DNA of 44,783 nt, taken from contig DMTA01000420.1 in assembly GCA_003454835.1 (NCBI GenBank), forward strand, positions 1 through 44,783, in the 5' to 3' direction. Position 1 is the stretch's first letter. The number at the start of each line of letters is the position of its first letter. Below, piece after piece: positions 9,477 through 19,175 of the stretch. The notes beneath the pieces were generated by a model. That model had not been told where the DNA came from. It saw only the letters and a list, made by a program, of their open reading frames with translations, and ran no database searches. Both the position numbers and the translations under genes were made by a program. This stretch comes from Achromobacter sp. Its GTDB lineage: Bacteria > Pseudomonadota > Gammaproteobacteria > Burkholderiales > Burkholderiaceae_B.

Positions 9477-11927
9477 TCAGTGCTTCATGACCGGGTCGGT
9501 CGAGCCGGGTTCAGCCGGCTTGGCAACCAGGGCCTCCTTGACGGCTTCTTCCTCGGCCAACGGCTCCGGCAGACGCTCCAAGGCCAGTTCCAGCACCTTG
9601 TCGATCCAACGCACCGGCACGATTTCAAGGTGGTTCTTGACGTTGTCCGGGATCTCCGCCAAATCCTTGACGTTTTCTTCCGGGATCAGAACCGTCTTGA
9701 TACCGCCACGATGGGCCGCGAGCAGCTTTTCCTTCAGGCCACCAATCGGCAGCACCTCACCGCGCAGCGTGATCTCGCCCGTCATGGCGACGTCGGCGCG
9801 CACCGGGATGCGCGACAGAGCCGACACCATGGCCGTGGTGATCGCGATACCCGCGGACGGACCGTCCTTGGGCGTCGCGCCTTCCGGCACGTGTACGTGC
9901 ATGTCGTGCTTCTCGAAGACGCTGTCGGCAAAGCCCAGGCGACGAGCCCGCGAACGCACAACGGTGCGCGCTGCCTCGACCGATTCCTTCATCACATCGC
10001 CAAGCGAACCCGTGCGCTGGATGACGCCCTTGCCGGGCATGTCCGCGACTTCGATCGTCAGCAGGTCGCCGCCGACTTCCGTCCACGCCAGGCCGGTCAC
10101 CTGACCGATCTGGTTTTCCTTCTCGGCCATGCCAAAAGCGTAGCGGCGCACACCGAGGTAATCGCTGAGGTTGTCGGCCGTGACGTTGACCGCCTTGACC
10201 TCGAGCGTTTTGCCCTCGGCCTTGGCGCGATCGCTTTGGGTCAGCAACTGCTTGATGACCTTGCGGCAGATCTTGCCCACTTCGCGTTCGAGCGCACGGA
10301 CACCGGCTTCGCGGGTGTAGTAGCGCACGATGTCGCGCAGCGCGCTGTCGTCGACCGTCAGCTCGGTATCCTTTACGCCGTTGTTCTTCATCAGCTTGGG
10401 CAGCAGATGGTCGCGGGCGATGTGGATCTTTTCTTCCTCGGTGTAACCCGACAGCCGGATCACTTCCATACGGTCCAGCAGGGCCGGCGGAATGTTCAGC
10501 GTGTTGCTGGTGGCCACGAACATGACGTCAGACAGATCGAAGTCGACCTCGATGTAGTGGTCCTGGAACGTGTGGTTCTGTTCCGGGTCCAGCACTTCGA
10601 GCAGGGCCGACGAGGGATCGCCGCGGAAATCCATGCCCAGCTTGTCGATTTCATCCAGCAGGAACAGCGGATTGCGCACGCCAACCTTCGACATGTTCTG
10701 CACGATCTTGCCGGGCATCGAGCCGATGTACGTACGACGGTGGCCGCGGATCTCGGCTTCGTCGCGCACGCCGCCCAGGGCCATGCGCACGAACTTGCGG
10801 TTCGTGGCCTTGGCGATCGACTGGCCGAGCGAGGTCTTGCCGACGCCCGGTGGGCCGACCAGGCACAGGATCGGCGCCTTCACCTTGTCCACGCGCTGTT
10901 GCACGGCAAGATACTCGAGGATCCGTTCCTTGACCTTTTCGAGACCGTAGTGGTCGTTGTCCAGCACCGTCTCGGCGTTGCTGATCGAGTTGTTGATCTT
11001 GCTCTTCTTTCTCCAGGGGAGATTGATGAGCGTATCAATGTAGTTGCGCACCACGGTGGCTTCTGCCGACATGGGCGACATGAGCTTGAGCTTCTTGAGC
11101 TCGGCATCGGCCTTCTTGCGCGCCTCTTTGGGCATGTGGGCAGCGATGATCTTCTTTTCAAGCTCTTCGATGTCCGCGCCCTCTTCGCCTTCGCCCAACT
11201 CCTTCTGAATGGCCTTGACCTGCTCATTCAGATAGTAGTCGCGCTGGCTCTTTTCCATCTGCTTCTTCACGCGGCCGCGAATCCGCTTCTCGACCTGGAG
11301 GATGTCGATTTCGGTTTCGAGTTGCGTGAGCAGACCTTCGAGGCGTTCGGAGGTGCCGGTGATCTCGAGCATCTTCTGCTTCTGCTCGAGCTTCAGGGGC
11401 AGATGCGCGGCGATCGTGTCGGCCAGGCGGCCTGCATCGTCAATGCCAGCCAGCGAGGTCAAGATCTCCGGGGGAATCTTCTTGTTGAGCTTTACGTACT
11501 GCTCGAACTGCGCAACGATGGCGCGGCGCAAGGCTTCAGTTTCGGAGCCCTGCATGGCGTCCGGTTCGATGGGCGATACCTGGCAGGTGAAGTGCGAATC
11601 GGCGTCTTCAATGGTGTTGATGCGCGCGCGCTGCGTGCCCTCGACCAGCACCTTCACGGTGCCGTCGGGCAGCTTGAGCATTTGCAGGATGCCGGCGACG
11701 CAGCCGATTTCGTAAACGTCTTCAGGCGTGGGGTCATCTTTGCCGGCGGACTTTTGAGCCACCAGCATGATGCTTTTGCCCGCTTCCATCGCGACCTCGA
11801 GCGCGCGGATGGAGCGCGGACGGCCGACGAACAGCGGGATGACCATGTGCGGGAACACGACGACGTCGCGCAGCGGCAGCAGGGGAAGGTCGATCGGGTC
11901 GGAAGGCAGGGTCTGGCTGGCAGACAT
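9477..11927 (-). CDS. lon: Lon, ATP-dependent protease
   Basis: This 816-residue Lon protease has an N-terminal substrate-binding LON domain (residues about 10-205), an AAA+ module with Walker [10 protein letters not shown], and a C-terminal protease domain. The catalytic serine is in [11 protein letters not shown] and the partner lysine in [10 protein letters not shown]. It degrades misfolded and regulatory proteins in the cytoplasm. I chose the ATG at 11925-11927 ([10 protein letters not shown]) because GAGGAA lies just upstream as a good Shine-Dalgarno; a start 14 codons upstream lacks one. It follows clpX but has its own candidate heat-shock promoter. Confidence 0.96.
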   Translation of the reverse strand: MSASQTLPSDPIDLPLLPLRDVVVFPHMVIPLFVGRPRSIRALEVAMEAGKSIMLVAQKSAGKDDPTPEDVYEIGCVAGILQMLKLPDGTVKVLVEGTQRARINTIEDADSHFTCQVSPIEPDAMQGSETEALRRAIVAQFEQYVKLNKKIPPEILTSLAGIDDAGRLADTIAAHLPLKLEQKQKMLEITGTSERLEGLLTQLETEIDILQVEKRIRGRVKKQMEKSQRDYYLNEQVKAIQKELGEGEEGADIEELEKKIIAAHMPKEARKKADAELKKLKLMSPMSAEATVVRNYIDTLINLPWRKKSKINNSISNAETVLDNDHYGLEKVKERILEYLAVQQRVDKVKAPILCLVGPPGVGKTSLGQSIAKATNRKFVRMALGGVRDEAEIRGHRRTYIGSMPGKIVQNMSKVGVRNPLFLLDEIDKLGMDFRGDPSSALLEVLDPEQNHTFQDHYIEVDFDLSDVMFVATSNTLNIPPALLDRMEVIRLSGYTEEEKIHIARDHLLPKLMKNNGVKDTELTVDDSALRDIVRYYTREAGVRALEREVGKICRKVIKQLLTQSDRAKAEGKTLEVKAVNVTADNLSDYLGVRRYAFGMAEKENQIGQVTGLAWTEVGGDLLTIEVADMPGKGVIQRTGSLGDVMKESVEAARTVVRSRARRLGFADSVFEKHDMHVHVPEGATPKDGPSAGIAITTAMVSALSRIPVRADVAMTGEITLRGEVLPIGGLKEKLLAAHRGGIKTVLIPEENVKDLAEIPDNVKNHLEIVPVRWIDKVLELALERLPEPLAEEEAVKEALVAKPAEPGSTDPVMKH

Positions 11928-12006
11928 ATGGGGTTCCTCGGTATGACTCGGCGTATGGGGACGGGACACCCGGGTAATACCCGAGCAAACTCGTCAATTA
12001 CGTCTG

Positions 12007-12034
12007 TTATGGGAACAATAGCCGAAAATTCAAG
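12007..12034 (-). promoter_or_regulatory. Candidate sigma-32 (heat-shock) promoter for lon
   Basis: On the minus strand CTTGAA (12029-12034) is followed after 15 bp by CCCATAA within TCCCATAA (12007-12014). This fits the RpoH pattern CTTGAA ... CCCCATNT with one or two mismatches. It lies about 80 bp before the lon start codon and downstream of the clpX terminator. Confidence 0.6.
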
Positions 12035-12147
12035 ATCTCGGCCGCCTGGATCACCAAAAGGCCCAAAAAGGCCCTGGAACCGCCTTCAGTATGCGGAAAT
12101 GGCGGGCGGCTGAAAAGCGCGATTGGGGGTGTAGAAGCGCCCTAGGC

Positions 12148-12178
12148 AAAAAAACCCGTTACGGGAACGGGTTTTTTT
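12148..12178 (-). terminator. Rho-independent terminator after clpX
   Basis: AACCCGTT, loop ACGGG and AACGGGTT form a stem flanked by A and T runs, immediately downstream of the clpX stop codon. It separates clpX transcription from lon. Confidence 0.83.
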
Positions 12179-12184
12179 GAAATA

Positions 12185-13483
12185 TCAGGCGGCGGCGTCG
12201 CGGACTTCTCCGCGCTCTGGCTTCTCTGGCGCGGCGTTTTCATCCGCGTAGATCAGCAAGGGCTTGCCCTCGCCTTCGATGGCGTTTTCGTCGAGCACCA
12301 CACGCTTGACGTTGCCCTGAGAAGGCAGGTCGTACATGGTGTCGAGCAGCGCCTGTTCGATGATGGAACGCAGGCCGCGAGCGCCTGTCTTGCGGCGCAG
12401 CGCCTTGCGGGCGATAGCCTTGAGGGCGGCAGGCCGCACATCGAGCTCGGCGCCTTCCATGGCGAACAGCTTCTGGAATTGCTTGAGCAAGGCGTTCTTG
12501 GGCTCAGTCAGAATCTGGACCAGCGCGGCTTCGTCCAGCTCGTCCAGCGTGGCGACCACGGGCAGACGGCCGACCAGTTCGGGGATGAGGCCGAATTTGA
12601 TCAGATCTTCGGGCTCGACTTCGGAGAACAGCTCACCGACGCCGCGCTCGGACTTGGCGCGCACCGACGCCGAGAAGCCGATACCGGACTTTTCAGTTCG
12701 GTCGCGGATAACCTTTTCCAGTCCGTCGAAAGCGCCGCCCACGATGAACAGGATGTTGGTCGTATCAACCTGCACGAAATCCTGGTTGGGGTGCTTGCGG
12801 CCGCCTTGCGGCGGCACCGACGCCACCGTGCCTTCGATCAGCTTCAGCAAGGCCTGTTGCACGCCCTCACCCGACACGTCGCGGGTGATGGACGGGTTGT
12901 CGGACTTGCGCGAGATCTTGTCGATCTCGTCGATGTAGATGATGGCGCGCTGGGCCTTCTCGACTTCATAGTTGCAGTTCTGCAGCAACTTTTGAATGAT
13001 GTTTTCGACGTCTTCACCCACGTAACCAGCTTCGGTCAGCGTGGTGGCGTCAGCCATGACGAAGGGCACGTTCAACATGCGAGCCAGCGTCTGGGCCAGG
13101 AGCGTCTTGCCGGAGCCGGTGGGCCCGATCAGCATGATGTTGCTCTTGGAGAGCTCGACTTCGTCGCCCTTGATTTCGCCGTGGCGAATGCGCTTGTAGT
13201 GGTTGTAGACGGCCACGGCCAGCATGCGCTTGGGCGACGTTTGCCCAATGACGTACTGATCGAGGAAGGTCTTGATTTCAGCCGGAGTGGGCAGCTCGGA
13301 ACGAATCGCCGCGCGCGCGGTGGCTTGCGCCTCTTCGCGGATGATGTCGTTGCACAGATCTATGCATTCATCGCAGATGAATACCGACGGACCCGCGATC
13401 AGCTTGCGGACTTCGTGCTGGCTTTTATTGCAAAACGAGCAATGCAGCACCTTAGCGTCTGCCGATCCCTTTTTTTCAGGCAT
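12185..13483 (-). CDS. clpX: ClpX, ATPase subunit of ClpXP protease
   Basis: This 432-residue AAA+ unfoldase has an N-terminal zinc-binding domain with four cysteines in HCSFCNKS and CDECIDLC (residues 15-40). Walker A is [10 protein letters not shown] and the sensor regions follow. The IGF loop that docks into ClpP lies in [10 protein letters not shown]. It recognises and unfolds tagged substrates for ClpP. The start at 13481-13483 (MPEKKGSAD) is preceded by a purine-rich GAAAGA. It lies 102 bp downstream of clpP, and both are in the tig-clpP-clpX-lon order known from many proteobacteria. Confidence 0.96.
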   Translation of the reverse strand: MPEKKGSADAKVLHCSFCNKSQHEVRKLIAGPSVFICDECIDLCNDIIREEAQATARAAIRSELPTPAEIKTFLDQYVIGQTSPKRMLAVAVYNHYKRIRHGEIKGDEVELSKSNIMLIGPTGSGKTLLAQTLARMLNVPFVMADATTLTEAGYVGEDVENIIQKLLQNCNYEVEKAQRAIIYIDEIDKISRKSDNPSITRDVSGEGVQQALLKLIEGTVASVPPQGGRKHPNQDFVQVDTTNILFIVGGAFDGLEKVIRDRTEKSGIGFSASVRAKSERGVGELFSEVEPEDLIKFGLIPELVGRLPVVATLDELDEAALVQILTEPKNALLKQFQKLFAMEGAELDVRPAALKAIARKALRRKTGARGLRSIIEQALLDTMYDLPSQGNVKRVVLDENAIEGEGKPLLIYADENAAPEKPERGEVRDAAA

Positions 13484-13585
13484 ATTTCTTTCGTATCTCA
13501 GGTAAAGATGCGCCAGGCCGGACAAATGGCCTAGCGCATGCGCTTACTCAAACATGATGGCAGCGGGTCTGGTTCAACCGGGAAG

Positions 13586-14239
13586 TCAGCCTTCGGACCG
13601 GGAGGCCATGACCTTGTCCACCAGTCCATACGATACCGCATCTTCGGCCGACATGAAGTTGTCACGTTCCGTATCCAGCTCGATGCGCTCCATGCTCTGT
13701 CCGGTGTTGTTGGACAGGATACGGTTGAGGCGCTCGCGCAGGTCCAGGATTTCGCGGGCCTGAATCTGGATGTCGGACGCCTGACCCTGGGCGCCGCCCG
13801 AGGGCTGGTGAATCATGATGCGCGAGTTGGGCAGGGTGAAACGCTTGCCCTTCTTGCCGGCCGCCAAGAGGAACGCGCCCATGCTGGCCGCGAGGCCAGT
13901 GCACAGAGTGGACACGTCCGGCTTGACGAACTGCATGGTGTCGAAAATGGCCATTCCCGCGTACACCGACCCGCCGGGCGAGTTGATGTACAGGGAAATG
14001 TCCTTGTCAGGATTCTCCGATTCCAGGAACAGCAACTGGGCCACGACCAGGTTGGCCGTGGCGTCGTTCACCGGCCCCACCAGGAAAATGAGCCGTTCGC
14101 GGAGCAGACGCGAATAGATGTCGTAGGCGCGTTCGCCGCGCCCCGACTGCTCGATCACCATGGGAATGTAGCCCAGGCCGGTGGGGGTCACCGAAGACCC
14201 GCCATTCATTGCCGCATAGAAATCGGTGAATCTCTGCAT
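13586..14239 (-). CDS. clpP: ClpP, ATP-dependent Clp protease proteolytic subunit
   Basis: This is a 217-residue serine peptidase. The catalytic triad is Ser119 (GLAASMGA), His144 (IMIHQPSGG) and Asp193 (ERDNFM). The NSPGGSV oxyanion-region motif is present at about residue 86. ClpP forms the tetradecameric chamber that degrades substrates fed by ClpX or ClpA. It starts 4 bp after the tig stop codon, so it is probably transcribed with tig and translationally coupled. Confidence 0.97.
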   Translation of the reverse strand: MQRFTDFYAAMNGGSSVTPTGLGYIPMVIEQSGRGERAYDIYSRLLRERLIFLVGPVNDATANLVVAQLLFLESENPDKDISLYINSPGGSVYAGMAIFDTMQFVKPDVSTLCTGLAASMGAFLLAAGKKGKRFTLPNSRIMIHQPSGGAQGQASDIQIQAREILDLRERLNRILSNNTGQSMERIELDTERDNFMSAEDAVSYGLVDKVMASRSEG

Positions 14240-14243
14240 AGTG

Positions 14244-15554
14244 TTACGCCATCCCCATCAACTGATCGAAAGCCACCTTTTCGTCGGTGACCTTGGCCTT
14301 TTCCAGAACGTGCGCGACGACGTTGTCTTCGAGCACGATAGCCTCGATTTCAGCACGACGCTGGCGGTCTGCCAGGTAATAGCTGACAACCTGGGCGGGT
14401 TGTTCGTAGTTCTGGGCGAATTCTTCGATGCGAGCGCGGACCTGTTCCGGCTTGGCTTGGAGCTGGGCTTGCTTGACCAGTTCGGACACCAGCAGGCCGA
14501 GGCGGACGCGGCGCTCGGATTCGGTCGAGAAAGCCTCGGCCGGGATCGGCACGGATTCGGCATTGGGCACGCCGCGCTGCTTCAGCTCTTCGCGGGCAGC
14601 GGCGATACGGCCTTGCACGTCGTTGTCGATGAGGGCCTTCGGCACGTCGAACTTGCCGGCTTCGACCAGGGCGTCCATGACGCTGGCCTTGGTGCGGCCT
14701 TGCGAACGAACCTTGACTTCGCGCTCGATGTTGCTGCGGATGTCGGCCTTGAGCTTTTCGACGTCGCCTTCGGCTTGGCCGAGCGACTTGGCGAATTCGC
14801 CGTTCAGTTCGGGCAGGACGCCTTCAGCCACTTCCTTGATGGTGATGGTGAATTCAGCGGTCTTGCCGGCGACTTCGACGCCTTGGTAGTCATCCGGGAA
14901 CTTGAGCTGGAAAACCTTGGTTTCGCCAGCCTTCAGGCCACGCGCCGCTTCTTCGAATTCCGGCAGCATGCGGCCTTGGCCGAGCACGAACGGGAAATCT
15001 TCAGCCTTGCCGCCTTCGAACGGCACGCCGTCGATGGTGCCGGCGAAGTCGAGGGTGACACGGTCGCCGTCGGCGCTGGCGCGGCCTTCACGGGCTTCGA
15101 ACGTGGCGCGTTGCTTGCGCAGCACATCCAGCGTCTGCTGGACTTCGGCGTCGGTGACGGCGGTTTCGTAGCGGGTGACGGCCAGGTCGGACAAGTCCGG
15201 CACGGCGACTTCGGGGTAGACCTCGAACGTGGCGGTGAACGCCAGCGTGTCGTCGGAAACGCCTTCCGTCTTGGGCTCGAGGTTCGGGGCGCCGGCGACG
15301 CGCAGCTTGGCGCCGTCGATGGCTTGTTCAAAGGCACGGCCAACTTGGCTATTGATCACGTCGTAGCGGATGCTGGGACCATGGCTGCGCTCGAGCATGG
15401 CGAGCGGCGCCTTGCCCGGACGGAAGCCGGGGACCTTGGCGGTCCGAGCCACGCGCTTCAATTGCGCCTGGACTTCCTTTTCGACGTCGGCCACCGAGAC
15501 GGCCAGATCAACACGGCGCTCCAGGCCGGAGAGGGTTTCAACCACAGGCTGCAT
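14244..15554 (-). CDS. tig: Trigger factor, ribosome-associated chaperone and prolyl isomerase
   Basis: This 436-residue protein has an N-terminal ribosome-binding domain containing the signature GFRPGKAPL near residue 45, a central FKBP-type PPIase domain (about 150-245) and a C-terminal helical chaperone domain. It shields nascent chains at the ribosome exit tunnel. I chose the ATG at 15552-15554 ([12 protein letters not shown]), which matches the family N-terminus; the longer open frame upstream covers the promoter region. It heads the tig-clpP-clpX cluster. Confidence 0.95.
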   Translation of the reverse strand: MQPVVETLSGLERRVDLAVSVADVEKEVQAQLKRVARTAKVPGFRPGKAPLAMLERSHGPSIRYDVINSQVGRAFEQAIDGAKLRVAGAPNLEPKTEGVSDDTLAFTATFEVYPEVAVPDLSDLAVTRYETAVTDAEVQQTLDVLRKQRATFEAREGRASADGDRVTLDFAGTIDGVPFEGGKAEDFPFVLGQGRMLPEFEEAARGLKAGETKVFQLKFPDDYQGVEVAGKTAEFTITIKEVAEGVLPELNGEFAKSLGQAEGDVEKLKADIRSNIEREVKVRSQGRTKASVMDALVEAGKFDVPKALIDNDVQGRIAAAREELKQRGVPNAESVPIPAEAFSTESERRVRLGLLVSELVKQAQLQAKPEQVRARIEEFAQNYEQPAQVVSYYLADRQRRAEIEAIVLEDNVVAHVLEKAKVTDEKVAFDQLMGMA

Positions 15555-15609
15555 TAAAAGACCTATTTTCCGAGAGATGAGATTACGGGCGGATAAACGC
15601 GGCATTTTA

Positions 15610-15623
15610 CCGGAAACTTCCGG
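15610..15623. repeat. Short palindrome upstream of tig
   Basis: CCGGAAACTTCCGG is a 6-2-6 inverted repeat about 56 bp before the tig start. On the minus strand it is followed directly by TAAAAT, a possible -10 hexamer, so it could be an operator for tig. No matching regulator is recognised. Confidence 0.4.
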
Positions 15624-15637
15624 AACCCTGACGCAAA

Positions 15638-15676
15638 GGGGCGCGAGCCCCGGATTTGCCCGGATGCTCGCGCCCC
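15638..15676 (-). terminator. Possible terminator after the M48 protease gene
   Basis: GGGGCGCGAGC (15638-15648) and GCTCGCGCCCC (15666-15676) form an 11-bp perfect stem. On the minus strand it is followed by a short TTT, so termination is plausible but the T-tract is weak. It lies about 40 bp after the protease stop codon. Confidence 0.55.
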
Positions 15677-15718
15677 GTTTATCGCCCAAAAGGCGAGGAT
15701 CGACGCCTGGCTAAGACT

Positions 15719-16474
15719 TTACTTGGCCTTGGCGATGCGGTCTTCGATGTGCTGTGCACGTTTGGCCGAGGACGGGTGGGAGCTCATCATATCGCTCTTG
15801 CCGCCATCAAGCTCGGCCAGCTTCTGGAACGCGGTCACGAGGCCACGCGTATTCTGTTTCTTCGACTGCAGCAGGTCGAACGAATAATCGTCCGCCGCGC
15901 TCTCCTGGGATTGCGAGAACTGCGCATTGATGAACTTCTCGGTCAGGTCGCCCAATTGCGAGGAGCTCAGTTGGGAAACGGTCGCGCCGCCCGCCGCGCC
16001 AGCCGCATCACGCGCAGCGGACACCGTGTAGGCAGTCTGCATTGCCTTCTTCGTGTGGCCCAGCGCCACGTGACCGATTTCGTGGCCGACCACGCCCATC
16101 ACTTCGTCGTCGGTCATCATGTCCATGAGGCCGCTATACACGCGGATGCAGCCATTGGCCATTGCCCAGGCGTTCACATCCTTGGTGACATAGACCTTGT
16201 AGCTGGCTTTCTGGCCATTGACCGTGCTGCCCAGCGACTTGGCGATCTTCTGCAGACGGGCGTCGTACTTGCTGCCCGGCGCGGCGATCTTTTCCTGCGA
16301 ATCGCTCTGCGCGCACGCCTTGTCCGACAGGGTCTTGATCTCGGCATCGCTTAGCGTGGCCGCCTGAACGACCTTGGCGCCAGCGCCGACGAGCCCACCG
16401 ATATCCAACGCATGTGCGGCCGAGTAAGGGGCGAGCGCGACGGTCAACGCGGCGACGGTGTAGCGGATCTTCAT
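15719..16474 (-). CDS. M48-family zinc metalloprotease (LoiP/YggG-like), exported
   Basis: This 251-residue protein has an N-terminal signal peptide (residues 1-22, ending SAAHA) without a lipobox cysteine. The zinc motif HEIGH is at residues 131-135 and the third ligand is probably Glu in QSQESAADDY. The layout matches periplasmic M48 peptidases such as LoiP/YggG that act in envelope protein quality control; the E. coli relative is a lipoprotein, this one is apparently not. A good Shine-Dalgarno AGGAG precedes the start. It is divergent from the yqhA-like gene over a 256-bp spacer. Confidence 0.88.
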   Translation of the reverse strand: MKIRYTVAALTVALAPYSAAHALDIGGLVGAGAKVVQAATLSDAEIKTLSDKACAQSDSQEKIAAPGSKYDARLQKIAKSLGSTVNGQKASYKVYVTKDVNAWAMANGCIRVYSGLMDMMTDDEVMGVVGHEIGHVALGHTKKAMQTAYTVSAARDAAGAAGGATVSQLSSSQLGDLTEKFINAQFSQSQESAADDYSFDLLQSKKQNTRGLVTAFQKLAELDGGKSDMMSSHPSSAKRAQHIEDRIAKAK

Positions 16475-16730
16475 GGGAACAAACTCCTATTGACTTGTTC
16501 TATGCAAACGAGGCGGCAATTCTATATACGCCCATAGCTTTCGAAGCATTCCGGCACAGAGTTTCGCAAATGCGATTTTCGCTTACCAAAAAGCCGAGCA
16601 ATTCGAAGGCTGCCATGCTAAGCATCGCAAGGCCTTTTGAAGCCTGCCAAAAGAGATGTCAGCGGTCCCATGGCGTTGATAGAATTGCCGCCGCGCTTTT
16701 TTTCGCAAACCCCAACGGCTCGCACCCAAC

Positions 16731-17276
16731 ATGATCCCGAACCCCCCTCCCCGCCTAGGCCTGCTTCCCAGTCTCATCTTCAGTTCGCGCTGGCTGCAGC
16801 TTCCGCTATACCTTGGCCTGATCGTCGCGCAGGGCGTCTATGTGATGTTGTTCCTCAAGGAACTCTGGCATCTGGTCACCCACGCGACCAGCTTCGGCGA
16901 GATGGAAATCATGCTGATCGTGCTCGGGCTGATCGACGTCGTCATGATCTCCAACCTGCTGGTGATGGTCATTGTGGGCGGCTACGAGACATTCGTGTCG
17001 CGCCTGCGCCTGCAGAACCATCCCGATCAGCCGGAGTGGCTTAGCCACGTAAATGCCAGCGTGTTGAAGGTGAAGCTTGCGATGGCCATCATCGGCATCT
17101 CGTCGATCCACCTGCTTCGCACCTTCATCGAAGCCGGCACGATCGGCACGCCGAACGCGCGCTTCACCGAAGCCGGCGTGATGTGGCAGACCATCATCCA
17201 CGCCATCTTCATCCTGTCGGCGCTGGGGATCGCCCTGGTCGACAAGCTTTCGACCAGCAGCACCGCCAAGCATTGA
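16731..17276 (+). CDS. YqhA/UPF0114-family inner-membrane protein
   Basis: This 181-residue protein has three or four hydrophobic segments, at about residues 20-42, 58-85, 110-130 and 150-172. The first segment contains [17 protein letters not shown] and the second [20 protein letters not shown], which are characteristic of UPF0114 (YqhA). Function of the family is unknown. The terminator downstream is shared with the convergent cold-shock gene. Confidence 0.88.
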   Translation: MIPNPPPRLGLLPSLIFSSRWLQLPLYLGLIVAQGVYVMLFLKELWHLVTHATSFGEMEIMLIVLGLIDVVMISNLLVMVIVGGYETFVSRLRLQNHPDQPEWLSHVNASVLKVKLAMAIIGISSIHLLRTFIEAGTIGTPNARFTEAGVMWQTIIHAIFILSALGIALVDKLSTSSTAKH

Positions 17277-17290
17277 GGCAAGCCAGGACA

Positions 17291-17326
17291 AAAAAAGCCC
17301 CCACGCGCAAACGTGGGGGCTTTTTT
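17291..17326. terminator. Rho-independent terminator between yqhA-like and cold-shock genes
   Basis: AAAAAAGCCCCCACG, loop CGCAAA and CGTGGGGGCTTTTTT form a strong stem, able to stop transcription in both directions between the two convergent genes. Confidence 0.88.
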
Positions 17327-17370
17327 ATGGATAGAACGCCGGGCGAGCCCGGAACGCTACCCGAAAGGTG

Positions 17371-17577
17371 TCAGGCCGCGACCTTGATGTTCTTGGCGCT
17401 GGGACCCTTGGGGCCGGTTCCAACGTCGAAAGTGACCCGCTGGTTTTCTTGCAGCGACTTATAGCCTTCGCTACGGATTTCGGAGTAGTGAGCGAAAAGA
17501 TCCTTGCTGCCGTCGTCGGGCATGATGAAGCCATAACCCTTTTCGGCGTTGAACCACTTGACGATGCCGGTTGCCAT
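17371..17577 (-). CDS. Cold-shock protein, CspA family
   Basis: This 68-residue single cold-shock domain carries RNP1 (KGYGFI) and RNP2 (LFAHYS). Such proteins bind single-stranded RNA/DNA and melt mRNA structure. The ATG at 17575-17577 ([10 protein letters not shown]) is preceded by AAGGA, a good ribosome site. It lacks the family's usual phenylalanine at one RNP2 position, having HYS instead of HFS or HYT as often seen. It has a long leader (see the promoter entry). A second cold-shock gene lies 1 kb away on the same strand. Confidence 0.95.
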   Translation of the reverse strand: MATGIVKWFNAEKGYGFIMPDDGSKDLFAHYSEIRSEGYKSLQENQRVTFDVGTGPKGPSAKNIKVAA

Positions 17578-17897
17578 GGGATGTCCTTGACCTAAAAAGC
17601 GATTGCTCGCGGGACGCCAGATCTTCAAGGATGGGAGAGGATAGCAACCGCGGCACCACTGACGGCGACCAAGGAGAACGCAGACCGCGTCGCTTGAGAA
17701 TCTCGCTGAAACCAGTTTATTGGTGAACCCGGAAAAACGTCAAATGTCTGAAAGGGCTGGATTGGTGCCCGAAAAAGCCGGCTACACCCGCTAAAGAGCG
17801 CAAGCCAGAGGCGCGCATACGCTCAACATTTTCAACTTGCCACGTACCGATACACGTGGACACTGCACCGCCTGGAGCCTGTCCAGGCCGCCGCGCC
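17578..17897 (-). other. 320-bp intergenic region holding the cold-shock leader
   Basis: The region between the DUF924 stop codon and the cold-shock start contains no supported gene. Its csp-proximal part would be the mRNA leader, about 130 nt long if the promoter at 17714-17743 is used. The rest shows no clear terminator for the DUF924 gene. Confidence 0.6.
17714..17743 (-). promoter_or_regulatory. Candidate sigma-70 promoter for the first cold-shock gene
   Basis: On the minus strand TTGACG (17738-17743) is followed after 18 bp by TAAACT (17714-17719). The inferred leader is about 130 nt, consistent with the long structured 5' untranslated regions known for cspA-type mRNAs. Confidence 0.5.
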
Positions 17898-18461
17898 CTA
17901 CCCTGCAAACCCGCCCGATTCCAGAAACTCGCGTTCAGCCTGGGTCGTCTGGCGCCCCAACGCCGCGTTCCGGTGCGGGAAGCGCCCAAAACGCTTGATG
18001 ATGTCGCGATGCATGATGGCCCATCGCACGGATTCCGCGCCCAGCGGTTCCATCAGCGCGACAGCCCGATTCTGCGCCGCCAGGTTCTCGGCATGTTCGA
18101 ACGGCATGTAGAAGAACTGACGCAGGGAGGCATCGACGGCGAGGTCATGGCCTGCAGCGATGGCGCGCTCGGCAAAATGCAGCGCCAGCGCGTCGGTGGC
18201 GAACATGTGTCCGGTATCGCGATAGGCATTGCGGGGGAACTGGTCCAACAGGATCATCAGCGCGAGCGCGCCCGCGGGTTCGTCCAACCAGGCATCGAGT
18301 CGGCGTGCCGCAGCCGCCATGTGCGCATCTTCGAAGCGTGCGCGAAAGGCGACATCAAATTCCGCACTCTTCCTGAACCATTGCGCGGGTCCGGCGTCCA
18401 GCCAGAATGCGACCACATCGGCGGGTTGCGGGGCGGACGGCTTGGGAGGTGTCGTGGTCAT
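17898..18461 (-). CDS. DUF924 family protein
   Basis: This 187-residue cytoplasmic protein begins with the family signature around ADVVAFWLDAGPAQWFRKSAEFD. It also carries LMILLDQFPRNAYR near residue 75 and a C-terminal HRDIIKRFGRFPHRN motif that is typical of DUF924. The family is helical (TPR-like) and has no established function. I chose the ATG at 18459-18461, which gives a normal N-terminus. It lies between two cold-shock genes on the same strand, but terminator and promoter signals suggest separate transcription. Confidence 0.9.
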   Translation of the reverse strand: MTTTPPKPSAPQPADVVAFWLDAGPAQWFRKSAEFDVAFRARFEDAHMAAAARRLDAWLDEPAGALALMILLDQFPRNAYRDTGHMFATDALALHFAERAIAAGHDLAVDASLRQFFYMPFEHAENLAAQNRAVALMEPLGAESVRWAIMHRDIIKRFGRFPHRNAALGRQTTQAEREFLESGGFAG

Positions 18462-18560
18462 GGCGGCGATGGGCTCTTGGGATTGAAAGCGCTGCCGCCG
18501 CAGAAACGTTGGCCGCGCCAAAGAAAATCGGCCGCCAAGCATAACGCGCAGAAAACAAAA

Positions 18561-18581
18561 AAGGCCCCGCTAGGGGGCCTT
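18561..18581 (-). terminator. Rho-independent terminator after the second cold-shock gene
   Basis: AAGGCCCC, loop GCTAG and GGGGCCTT form an 8-bp stem followed on the minus strand by a T-run. It lies 20 bp past the stop codon. Confidence 0.82.
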
Positions 18582-18600
18582 CTTGAGAAAACTCAGATCC

Positions 18601-18804
18601 TTACAGGACTTGAATCTTCGTGGCTTGCGGGCCCTTGGGGCCATTGGCCGTCACAAAGCTGACGCGCTGGTTCTCTTCCAGAGACTTGAAGCCCGAGCCC
18701 TGAATTTCGGAGAAGTGAGCGAAGAGGTCCTTGCCGCCCGCTTCCGGGGTGATGAAGCCATAACCCTTTTCCGAATTGAACCACTTAACGACGCCGGTTT
18801 CCAT
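18601..18804 (-). CDS. Cold-shock protein, CspA family (second copy)
   Basis: This 67-residue cold-shock domain has RNP1 KGYGFI and RNP2 LFAHFS. It begins [10 protein letters not shown] at 18802-18804. It is clearly paralogous to the protein at 17371-17577 but differs at many positions, so this is an old duplication. It probably acts as an RNA chaperone. The upstream region is unusually AT-rich. Confidence 0.95.
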   Translation of the reverse strand: METGVVKWFNSEKGYGFITPEAGGKDLFAHFSEIQGSGFKSLEENQRVSFVTANGPKGPQATKIQVL

Positions 18805-19011
18805 ACTGTATTTCCTAGAGATAATGGGCAAATGCCCGGAGGTCACGAATCAATCAAGGAGGGGACAGTAGAACAATAACGCTGAGCCGGAAAAGGCACG
18901 GCACTGATCGAAAATCGCAACGCTTGTGATCGTGTGCCGACACTATCGTTATGTTCCCCTCACAAGTCAACATAATCCTAAAAAATACGTGCCAATAATG
19001 CAACAAAGAGA

Positions 19012-19023
19012 AACTGCGCAGTT
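19012..19023. repeat. Palindrome AACTGCGCAGTT
   Basis: A perfect 12-bp palindrome inside the AT-rich island, 37 bp from the larger palindrome at 19060. Confidence 0.55.
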
Positions 19024-19059
19024 ATTTCGCACGTTTTTAAAGGCAAAACGGGTCCCTGC

Positions 19060-19077
19060 ATTGGTGTTAACACCAAT
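19060..19077. repeat. 18-bp perfect palindrome, candidate operator
   Basis: ATTGGTGTTAACACCAAT is a perfect 18-bp palindrome, and beyond one mismatch two further flanking base pairs are complementary. There is no loop and no T-tract, so it suits a dimeric DNA-binding protein rather than a terminator. It lies between the second cold-shock gene and the small acidic gene. Confidence 0.65.
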
Positions 19078-19175
19078 ACATCATAAAAAAACAAACAAGG
19101 CTTATATAAATGCCATCTAAAGTCAGCGCGACCTGCAATACGCCGTTTGGATGACACTATGGTTTGCCGTCAGGC

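Larger units (their letters stand above)
18805..19175. other. 371-bp AT-rich intergenic island with palindromes
   Basis: The part from about 18,880 to 19,130 is much richer in A and T than the surrounding DNA. It holds two perfect palindromes (19012-19023 and 19060-19077) and A-rich runs. No convincing gene is present: a 64-codon open frame at 18926-19120 starts with GTG and has no ribosome site. It may hold the promoter of the second cold-shock gene and perhaps a small RNA. Confidence 0.6.

Noticed and set aside
9480..12113. An 877-codon open frame on the plus strand opposite lon
   Set aside because: High-GC codon structure leaves long antisense frames open. It has no recognisable domain, while lon on the other strand is complete.
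18926..19120. Small basic open frame in the AT-rich island (64 codons, or 40 from the ATG at 18998)
   Set aside because: No Shine-Dalgarno sequence at either start and no recognised family, so not reported as a gene.
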